NCBI GenBank assembly: GCA_937952395.1
Contig: CALFYV010000310.1
Location: 1 to 5,351 of the forward strand
DNA length: 5,351 bases
Direction: 5' to 3'
From: an uncultured Bacteriovoracaceae bacterium
GTDB taxonomy: Bacteria; Bdellovibrionota; Bacteriovoracia; Bacteriovoracales; Bacteriovoracaceae
Part shown: positions 1-4,793 of the stretch, piece by piece
How the letters are laid out: each line of letters starts with the position of its first letter
Position numbering within the stretch: position 1 is the first letter of the stretch
The notes under the pieces: generated by a model
Told to the model about the DNA's origin: nothing
The model's input: only the letters and a program-made list of their open reading frames with translations
Database searches by the model: none
Made by a program: the position numbers and the translations under genes

Positions 1-164
1 AGAGCTTCTATATATTTTGCTTTTTCTTCTGCAGGGATCAGAGTCAAATCAATCCTCTTAAATTCATCAGTAGCAGTAGAAGGCAGAACTGTTTTCTTTA
101 AAAGCTTGATGGCTTCTTCGAGCTTTTGCTTGAGTTCAGGATTAGCTTTTTCTTCTTCACTCAC
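1..164 (-). CDS. Hypothetical protein, N-terminal part (runs off left edge)
   Basis: This is the first 54 codons of a minus-strand gene cut by the window edge. It starts at GTG (164-162). A strong ribosome binding site (GAGGAGG, 178-172) lies 7 bases upstream, and an in-frame TGA just before that site leaves no other upstream start. The visible N-terminus begins MSEEEKANPELKQKLEEA and is highly charged, with a predicted amphipathic helix over about residues 8-25. It has no signal peptide or membrane segment, so a cytoplasmic location is likely. Its start overlaps the stop of the upstream 58-residue membrane protein gene by four bases (GTGA), which points to translational coupling and a shared function. 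I do not recognise the family from the part visible and assign no function. Confidence 0.75.
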   Translation of the reverse strand, partial: MSEEEKANPELKQKLEEAIKLLKKTVLPSTATDEFKRIDLTLIPAEEKAKYIEA

Positions 165-337
165 GATCGTTCCTCCTCAGATAGAACTGTATATTCAGCG
201 CTGTAAACTTTAGAATTTTGCTCTTCATTTTTTTGTTGAATTTTAGCAGTGGCCTCTTTGAACATTTTATAAAAGCTATAAATTCTGCGTAGAAAATAAA
301 AAGTGAAGAATATAAGAATGATTTTTAAGAAGCTCAT
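161..337 (-). CDS. Small single-pass membrane protein, 58 aa
   Basis: A short minus-strand gene runs from ATG (337-335) to TGA (163-161). The protein starts MSFLKIILIFFTFYFLRRIY, a hydrophobic segment over about residues 4-16 followed by Arg-Arg at 17-18. That predicts an N-terminal membrane anchor with the C-terminal part in the cytoplasm by the positive-inside rule. Residues 25-40 are a polar Lys/Gln/Glu stretch likely to be helical, and the end reads KVYSAEYTVLSEEERS. A membrane anchor, a polar linker and an acidic/Tyr motif near the end recall small DUF4834-like proteins of Bacteroidetes, but this is a resemblance in layout only. The stop overlaps the GTG of the next gene (GTGA), which strongly supports the gene being real. 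Its own ribosome site is weak (TAAGG very close to the ATG). An in-frame TAA lies four codons upstream of the start. No function is assigned. Confidence 0.7.
   Translation of the reverse strand: MSFLKIILIFFTFYFLRRIYSFYKMFKEATAKIQQKNEEQNSKVYSAEYTVLSEEERS
172..178 (-). promoter_or_regulatory. Strong Shine-Dalgarno site for the GTG-started leftmost gene
   Basis: The minus strand reads GAGGAGG here, 7 bases from the GTG at 164. It lies inside the 3' end of the upstream 58-residue gene, so that coding sequence carries the ribosome site of its neighbour. This site decides the non-ATG start. Confidence 0.75.
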
Positions 338-379
338 GGCCTTATCTTAAACTGAACAAAGGAGGGCGTCAATTTAGAG

Positions 380-706
380 CTAACAGCCTTGCTTGGGCCA
401 CACGAGAGAGGTTTCATATTGAAAATGGGTCCCCATTTCAACTGTTTGTGGAATGAGTTTGATGATTTGGCCATAGAAGGCATCTTGATACAAAGCTTTT
501 TGGTAAAGGACCTTTTCGTATTCCACTTCTCGTCGGATTATTTGAAAATGATCATCATTACAAAGAATTTCTTCAGATAGAATTTTTTTATTGGTGATAA
601 TATTTTCGTATTTGTTAAGTGTAGAAATCAATATATCGCTTGGCAGAGCTTTGTCTGTTTTAGCAAAAGTAATAGTTGTAATAAGTAAAACAAAAATTGC
701 TGTCAC
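380..706 (-). CDS. Small exported protein, 108 aa
   Basis: A minus-strand gene starts at GTG (706-704), with a TAAGGGGAG ribosome site just upstream whose TAA is also an in-frame stop, so no longer form is possible. Residues 1-15 (MTAIFVLLITTITFA) form a hydrophobic signal-peptide-like segment with a plausible signal peptidase I site after Ala15. It lacks the usual basic n-region. The mature part of about 93 residues is predicted mostly helical. It has a short five-residue periodicity at 66-80 (VLYQK-ALYQD-AFYGQ) and two cysteines, C49 and the C-terminal residue C108, which could form a disulfide after export. The protein is probably periplasmic. It sits 42 bases before the 58-residue membrane protein gene on the same strand, so the two may be co-transcribed. 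I recognise no family. A hydrophobic reading frame on the opposite strand within this region is judged a shadow. Confidence 0.65.
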   Translation of the reverse strand: MTAIFVLLITTITFAKTDKALPSDILISTLNKYENIITNKKILSEEILCNDDHFQIIRREVEYEKVLYQKALYQDAFYGQIIKLIPQTVEMGTHFQYETSLVWPKQGC

Positions 707-709
707 GAT

Positions 710-718
710 CTCCCCTTA
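710..718 (-). promoter_or_regulatory. Shine-Dalgarno site for the GTG-started exported protein
   Basis: The minus strand reads TAAGGGGAG. Pairing through TAAGG leaves 7 bases to the GTG at 706. The TAA of the site is also an in-frame stop, which fixes the start. An ATG at 722-720 opens a different frame that ends at the TGA formed by GTG+A. Confidence 0.55.
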
Positions 719-788
719 CTCATGAAAATATTTTAGCCAAAAATTCTCATTCATCAGTAGTCAATGCACCGCAGTTATAAAATTTACA

Positions 789-2693
789 TTATTCTTTCTT
801 TTTTTTCTCTTGAGGGGGAACTTCGGTAGGCTTTTTCTCATCTTTTGGTTTTTGATCTTGCTTATCTTGATTTTTAAGAGCTTCTTTTTGAGCATTTTCT
901 TGGTTAGTTTTTGCCAACATTTCTTTGAGTTCATTGCCCTTTTTCTTGGCCTTCTCTTCTTCTTCTTTTTTCTTTTGGGCCATTTCAGCTTCTTTTCTGG
1001 CCTGCTCTTCTTTACGTTTAACGGCGGCATCTTGAATTTTTTTAAATTCTTCCTTCTCTGCATTTTTGGCCGCTTCATGGTCTCTAAAAAATACTGTATT
1101 TACAAACTGACGCAACTTTTTCTTTTCATCCTCTCCTACCGTATTAATAAGTCCCCGGTAACCTTCTTTCCCAGTAATTTGGGCACTGGCATCCGTATGA
1201 TGAACGATGGTAATACACATCGGGGCAGGCGTAGTGAGGCGTAAACAGGTGCCTTGAGGTAAATGAGAATCAGAAGTGAAGTAAACTTCAGACTCACATA
1301 TATTAAAAATTTTAATTTCATGGGTGATTTCCGCAAAAGATTGAGGATTATTTTTCTTGAATACCACTCTACTTTGTGGAGTTTGAGTCATGAGTTTGCC
1401 TAATTTTTTCTCTAATGTATCGGCCATTTTAATAATCAATGGCATTTGAACTTCTTCAGTCTGCGCAATGATTTGGGTATAATCATATTGTTTTTGTAGA
1501 GCGGTGGAATCTGTAGTTTTGGCATTAAAAAGTAAAATAAAAGGTTTGTATTTATCTGTCGCTTTAATAAAGCTGATAATCTGCGCCAACATACTCTCAT
1601 CATTTTTTGGGTGAGCATCTAGGACTACTGCCTTTTTATCTTCAGCACTCTTAGCTGTCTTTTCTGCCTTATCCTCAGTTTCAGTTTTGGCCACTTCGGC
1701 CTTATCATTTGTTTTTTTAGGCTTGGCATCAAACTGAAAAGCAATAATTTGTGGCATAATGACTTTTAATTCTTTGGACACATCAGTGAGATAAGGCTGA
1801 CATCTTATAACGTAATTGAAACGATCAGAGCGTGGTTCAGCATTATAAATATTTAAATTGTTATCTACTATGAGCATTTTGACTATTTTAGGATAGGAGC
1901 GCTCGAGATTATCAGCTATCCAAGTTTTCATTTTTTTCTTGGCAGAAACCACCTCTGTCGCCCTTTCGTTTTCTCTTTCTTTGATGAGATCAGCACTAGC
2001 ATCGGGATCTTTTTTTACTGGATCGATGAATTCAAAGTCTAAATCATACCAGTAATTTTTATCATAATAAGTATTGGAATCACCCTCGGCTTTGACTTCA
2101 AAGAGCTTTGATCTGATGACTTTTTTGCTTGTAAAATGATTATTGAGACTTAGCTTCTCACCTACTTTTAATTTTCTATCAATCTCAATATGAATGCTTT
2201 TCTCTGTAACATAACCAATCTTAACCAATTCATGGGCACTGAAATTATCATTGAGCTGGGCCATGGCAAAAGTCAGTTCTTCATTGCTGGTTGGGACTGC
2301 AACGTTGACACCATCATAAACCACATCATGATACTCACCACTTTTAATATGGTTACAAGTGATGCCAGCAGCAATAGAAAATTTTGAAATAGCTTCAGCG
2401 GTGTTATGTTCAAGTAATCCTATTATGGGTATTGAAGCGGTAGGAGCAACACGTTTTAAAAGCCTTGCTAGATGTAGAAAATCTTCAGCATTTTTAGAAA
2501 AGTCTAAATAAATAAGTGAGGGCTTTTCATTAATAACTTGGATGATAAGAGTTTGGATAGTTTCTTCAGTAGTAGCATTCAAATCCTTAAAGCTAAAAGC
2601 ATAATGAGGGAATTGGCTTTTTAATCGGGATGAAATTGTTTCCCAATAGCCTTCATCTTGTCCAATATAAAGGACTTTTAATTCTGAACTCAT
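789..2693 (-). CDS. Multidomain receiver-like/PilZ-like regulatory protein with charged C-terminal tail, 634 aa
   Basis: I read four globular regions and a tail. Residues 5-130 resemble a response-regulator receiver: an acidic pair D13/E14 after strand 1, and D64 at the end of the third strand (IYLDF) in the phosphoacceptor position. The usual Thr/Ser after strand 4 is missing (IPIIGLLEH). Residues 135-225 look like a PilZ-type beta barrel. Residues 268-435 resemble a second receiver (LIVDNN with D277, IIAFQFD with D322, FILLFNA at 385-391), interrupted by a Lys/Glu/Ala-rich insert at about 324-353. Residues 440-540 resemble a second PilZ domain, with NICESEV (464-470) in place of the (D/N)xSxxG motif and no clear RxxxR motif, so binding of cyclic di-GMP is doubtful. 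Residues 540-634 are a Lys/Glu-rich helical or disordered tail. There is no signal peptide or membrane segment, so it is probably a cytoplasmic signalling or scaffold protein. The ATG at 2693 has no clear ribosome site. Domain calls rest on pattern reading and need profile confirmation; the coding region itself is secure. Confidence 0.85.
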   Translation of the reverse strand: MSSELKVLYIGQDEGYWETISSRLKSQFPHYAFSFKDLNATTEETIQTLIIQVINEKPSLIYLDFSKNAEDFLHLARLLKRVAPTASIPIIGLLEHNTAEAISKFSIAAGITCNHIKSGEYHDVVYDGVNVAVPTSNEELTFAMAQLNDNFSAHELVKIGYVTEKSIHIEIDRKLKVGEKLSLNNHFTSKKVIRSKLFEVKAEGDSNTYYDKNYWYDLDFEFIDPVKKDPDASADLIKERENERATEVVSAKKKMKTWIADNLERSYPKIVKMLIVDNNLNIYNAEPRSDRFNYVIRCQPYLTDVSKELKVIMPQIIAFQFDAKPKKTNDKAEVAKTETEDKAEKTAKSAEDKKAVVLDAHPKNDESMLAQIISFIKATDKYKPFILLFNAKTTDSTALQKQYDYTQIIAQTEEVQMPLIIKMADTLEKKLGKLMTQTPQSRVVFKKNNPQSFAEITHEIKIFNICESEVYFTSDSHLPQGTCLRLTTPAPMCITIVHHTDASAQITGKEGYRGLINTVGEDEKKKLRQFVNTVFFRDHEAAKNAEKEEFKKIQDAAVKRKEEQARKEAEMAQKKKEEEEKAKKKGNELKEMLAKTNQENAQKEALKNQDKQDQKPKDEKKPTEVPPQEKKKKE

Positions 2694-2745
2694 GAAGCTA
2701 TTTTAACATAAATTTGATTTAAGCCATAACACAGAGGCAATATAG

Positions 2746-3243
2746 TTACCTAACGATTAAAATTTCGTAGCTCTGGCCATTATCTTCTAAGATCGTTTCC
2801 TCTACAATCTCAAGTTGTGATTTAATCAAGTATTGTTTGAGCTTATCAATTTCAGTATGAGCGGAAAGAATAAAGATGTTACCAGTGTTTTGTGAAAGTA
2901 AATTTTCCATAATCGAAATGATTGTTCGTGTTCCCATTCCTGCTAGAAGAAAAAGAGATTTTTTAGTTAAAAATTTACTTGCATCATGATGAATCAGCTT
3001 TAGAACATTATTTTTATAAGTGACACCACTAGGAATATACGCATATTTATTTTTGAAATATTTCTCAGTTCGCTCTATCGCTGCTCGTGAACGATCTACT
3101 CCAATTATTTCTAAATTTTCTCCATGTTGAAGTAAATACTCCCCCACAAGAGCGTGATCACAGCCTATATCATAGATTGGAATCCCTGACTGGTGATAGC
3201 GCAAACATAATTTTGCTAAGAAGGTTAAACGTTTAGAGAGCAT
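2746..3243 (-). CDS. TrmK-like SAM-dependent methyltransferase (tRNA A22-N1 methyltransferase family), 165 aa
   Basis: The protein fits the COG2384/TrmK family, whose characterised members methylate N1 of adenine 22 in tRNA using S-adenosylmethionine. Features seen: the N-terminal LSKRLTFLAKL helix; motif I YDIGCDHALVGEYLL at 24-38; acidic D50 after strand 2 (IIGVDRS) for the ribose; LLAGMGTRTIISIM at 99-112, where the family typically has AGMGG, so one Gly is Thr here; and a C-terminal IVEETILEDNGQSYEILIV like the family's ending. At 165 residues it is clearly shorter than Bacillus TrmK (about 240) and appears to lack the C-terminal helical extension that helps hold tRNA, so activity on A22 is unproven. 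It lies 6 bases after the winged-helix gene, probably in one transcript, and has no ribosome site of its own. Translational coupling to the upstream stop is likely. The fold assignment is firm; the substrate is inferred. Confidence 0.85.
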   Translation of the reverse strand: MLSKRLTFLAKLCLRYHQSGIPIYDIGCDHALVGEYLLQHGENLEIIGVDRSRAAIERTEKYFKNKYAYIPSGVTYKNNVLKLIHHDASKFLTKKSLFLLAGMGTRTIISIMENLLSQNTGNIFILSAHTEIDKLKQYLIKSQLEIVEETILEDNGQSYEILIVR

Positions 3244-3249
3244 GGTCGA

Positions 3250-3675
3250 CTATAAAAAGTTGTCGTAACTCTGGCCATATTTTTTGTCATGTTCAGCCAC
3301 AAAATACTTGCGGACGAAGTATTGGCCGGCCTTAATTGTTTCTATGAGTTGTAGATTTTCAAGATTATGAAATGAACGGCTTAATTCAGAATGCTCAACA
3401 TTGAGCAGTTTTTCTAAGTCACTATGAGAAACAACCGGAGTAATTCCATGTTCACGGTAAAGATTTGGCCTGCACCACACCACCCGATAGAGATACATTA
3501 AAACCAAAATCTCAATCCGGTTAAGCTTAAAGCGAACTAAAATATCATCAAAGAAAAGATCTGGAATATCGGAGGTCGTAGCATAACGCTTTTTCTCTAA
3601 GTCTTTGACCTTATCATTTTCATCAACACGTTTTTTTGAGCGGTGTCTAGCAATAATCTGTCTTAAATCTTGCAT
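3250..3675 (-). CDS. Winged helix-turn-helix DNA-binding protein, 141 aa
   Basis: The first 35 residues are basic and charged (MQDLRQIIARHRSKKR), likely flexible or helical. From about residue 48 a winged-helix domain follows: LNRIEILVLMYLYRVVW as helix 1, an HTH over about 82-110 (SHSDLEKLLNVEHSELSRSF, then HNLENLQLI), and a short wing at about 111-123 (ETIKAGQYFVRKY). The order and spacing resemble MarR-like and replication-initiator-like winged helices, but I cannot place it in a named family. It has no ligand-binding or oligomerisation domain beyond this, so it may be a small repressor or nucleoid protein. The ATG at 3675 has a good ribosome site (AGGAAGG) 9 bases upstream. It is the first gene of the leftward block and faces the deacetylase gene across a shared control region, so autoregulation and control of the divergent gene are plausible but inferred. 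Confidence 0.8.
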   Translation of the reverse strand: MQDLRQIIARHRSKKRVDENDKVKDLEKKRYATTSDIPDLFFDDILVRFKLNRIEILVLMYLYRVVWCRPNLYREHGITPVVSHSDLEKLLNVEHSELSRSFHNLENLQLIETIKAGQYFVRKYFVAEHDKKYGQSYDNFL

Positions 3676-3684
3676 AAGAACCTG

Positions 3685-3691
3685 CCTTCCT
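3685..3691 (-). promoter_or_regulatory. Shine-Dalgarno site of the winged-helix gene
   Basis: The minus strand reads AGGAAGG, 9 bases before the ATG at 3675. It supports this start and is the best ribosome site among the three genes transcribed from 3675 to 789. Confidence 0.6.
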
Positions 3692-3702
3692 AACTATTTT
3701 TT

Positions 3703-3732
3703 ATTGTCGCCTTTTTTGGCCTATTTTGCCAA
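3703..3732 (-). promoter_or_regulatory. Candidate sigma-70-type promoter for the winged-helix/methyltransferase genes
   Basis: On the minus strand TTGGCA (3732-3727, 5 of 6 to TTGACA) is followed 18 bases later by GACAAT (3708-3703, 4 of 6 to TATAAT). This would place transcription start near 3696, about 20 bases before the ATG. It overlaps the phased GCC repeats, as an operator would. No equally good promoter is visible on the plus strand for the deacetylase gene. Confidence 0.3.
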
Positions 3733-3739
3733 TCTTGCC
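3709..3739 (+). repeat. Phased GCC repeats in the divergent intergenic region
   Basis: GCC triplets begin at 3709, 3719, 3728 and 3737, at spacings of 10, 9 and 9. Most are preceded by T-rich runs (TTTTTTGGCC, TATTTTGCC, AATCTTGCC). A further TTTTGCC occurs at 3752-3758, out of strict phase. The last two in-phase units share CTTGCCAA/TTTGCCAA. Nearly regular short repeats between a DNA-binding protein gene and its divergent neighbour suggest binding sites on one face or stepwise around the helix. They could also be chance in T-rich DNA. Confidence 0.35.
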
Positions 3740-3794
3740 AAGAGTCGAAAATTTTGCCTAGTGCATCTTGAAGTTCGCTCATCAAACAATCACA

Positions 3795-4694
3795 ATGAAG
3801 CCAATGAAATCATGTCTTTTATTGATGTTTTTACTGACCGCAGTGCAGGCCACAGAAATTCCCTTCCAATTTCCAGAAGATGATTATATTTATCGGCCTT
3901 ACGATGATGTGGGTTTTTCTCAATACCAGGCCCCTTCTTTACATCAATCTAAAAAAGTCGTGCTGACTTTCGATGATGGCCCACACCCTACTTTGACTCC
4001 AGCGCTTTTAGATATTCTTAAAAAATATGAGGTAAAGGCCACTTTTTTTATTTTGGCGGAAAAAATCAATGAAAACACAAGGCCAATTGTAGAGCGTATG
4101 TTGGAAGATGGGCATATCGTTGCCAGCCAAGATTGGAACCATGACAACAGTAATACTCAAAACAAAGAAACCTATAAAACCAATTTAAGAAAATCTATTT
4201 TGGCTATCGAAGAAATTATTGAAAATCTTGGACTTCATAGACGTGAAATGTATTATCGATTTCCCTACGGAGATTACGGGAAGAATAAGACCTACCACCA
4301 AATGAATGCGATGAAAGAAGTTTCTCATGAACTCTATCAAGACAATTGTCTTAATTTTGCTTTTTGGGATATTGATACTGCTGATTGGGTAAGAGATATG
4401 AGCTCACAAGATATTAGTGATAATATTATGGCGCAAATTTTTGGCGGAGTTGGCTTCATCCACTGGCCAGTGAGAAACTCTCAAGGGAAAATTATCGGTT
4501 ACAAGAAAAAAGCTTACAAGGTTAAGTCCCCCTTAGGCGGCGGCGTGATTCTCATGCATGATATTCATCAAAAAACCGTGGACTCTGTAGAGGTTTTTTT
4601 AAAAGAATTTCAGAAAAAAAATATTCAAGTCATCGAACTGAATCAAGTTAAAGAATTTTCTTATGAAAATAAAGAATGTGTGCTTAAAATTTAA
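3795..4694 (+). CDS. Secreted NodB-type (CE4) polysaccharide deacetylase, 299 aa
   Basis: CE4 enzymes remove N- or O-acetyl groups from polysaccharides such as peptidoglycan GlcNAc or chitin, using a metal ion. The chosen ATG gives a signal peptide, MKPMKSCLLLMFLLTAVQA, with cleavage likely after Ala19, so the enzyme acts outside the inner membrane. Numbering from this start, NodB motifs are: motif 1 TFDDGP 58-63 (base D60, metal ligand D61); motif 2 SQDWNHDN 111-118, with H116 conserved but Gln112 where the first metal His is expected; motif 3 RFPYG 155-159; motif 4 WDIDTADW 191-198; motif 5 ILMHDIH 252-258 (H255). About 30 residues (216-248) are inserted before motif 5. The start is uncertain: no ribosome site is seen, an ATG at 3804 keeps the signal peptide, and an in-frame TTG at 3768 would add nine residues. 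The gene is transcribed away from the winged-helix gene and ends at a terminator. The substrate is unknown; cell-wall modification is the likeliest role. Confidence 0.9.
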   Translation: MKPMKSCLLLMFLLTAVQATEIPFQFPEDDYIYRPYDDVGFSQYQAPSLHQSKKVVLTFDDGPHPTLTPALLDILKKYEVKATFFILAEKINENTRPIVERMLEDGHIVASQDWNHDNSNTQNKETYKTNLRKSILAIEEIIENLGLHRREMYYRFPYGDYGKNKTYHQMNAMKEVSHELYQDNCLNFAFWDIDTADWVRDMSSQDISDNIMAQIFGGVGFIHWPVRNSQGKIIGYKKKAYKVKSPLGGGVILMHDIHQKTVDSVEVFLKEFQKKNIQVIELNQVKEFSYENKECVLKI

Positions 4695-4700
4695 ATAACC

Positions 4701-4736
4701 GACCGACTATGGTGGTGAAATAGGAGGTCTTTTTTT
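4701..4736 (+). terminator. Intrinsic terminator after the deacetylase gene
   Basis: Six bases past the stop codon, GACCGACTAT (4701-4710) and ATAGGAGGTC (4720-4729) fold into a hairpin. It has four outer pairs (GACC/GGTC), two opposed GA/GA mismatches, and four inner pairs (CTAT/ATAG) around a nine-base loop. Seven Ts follow directly (4730-4736). The tandem G-A mismatches can form sheared pairs and need not break the stem. The hairpin separates the deacetylase transcript from the transposase gene. Confidence 0.75.
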
Positions 4737-4793
4737 ACCCAGCTCTTAAGACTTTTCTTCTACTACTGTTTTCCTTTTTCAATTTTTTTAATC

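Noticed and set aside
389..580. 63-codon plus-strand frame opposite the small exported protein
   Set aside because: The minus-strand frame has a signal peptide, a ribosome site and collinear neighbours. The plus-strand frame has none of these.
761..1078. 105-codon basic minus-strand frame overlapping the end of the 634-residue gene
   Set aside because: It is a frame-shifted reading of the purine-rich tail giving a Lys/Arg-rich sequence, with no ribosome site or domain.
810..1244. Very hydrophobic plus-strand frame resembling a multi-pass membrane protein
   Set aside because: It is antisense to the Lys/Glu-rich tail: AAA/GAA codons read on the other strand as TTT/TTC. It has no ribosome site and lies wholly inside a well-supported gene.
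2735..2751. Hairpin AGGTAA/TTGCCT around the stop codon of the TrmK-like gene (minus strand) as a terminator
   Set aside because: The stem is only six pairs with one G-T wobble and has no T tract after it, so termination between this gene and the 634-residue gene is not supported.
3709..3758. CRISPR-like or iteron origin repeats
   Set aside because: The units are far too short (about 9 bases) and variable for CRISPR. No replication initiator gene or DnaA boxes are evident nearby, so an operator is the simpler reading.
3768..3794. TTG at 3768 as the start of the deacetylase
   Set aside because: It would place nine polar residues (MKFAHQTIT) before a complete signal peptide that already begins with its own Met and Lys, and there is no ribosome site. 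The ATG at 3795 is preferred, with 3804 possible.
3605..3883. 92-codon plus-strand frame spanning the divergent region
   Set aside because: It overlaps two better-supported genes on opposite strands and has no domain or ribosome site.
4722..4729. AGGAGGTC as a ribosome binding site for a gene after the deacetylase
   Set aside because: It is the 3' arm of the terminator hairpin and no start codon with an open frame follows at a suitable distance.
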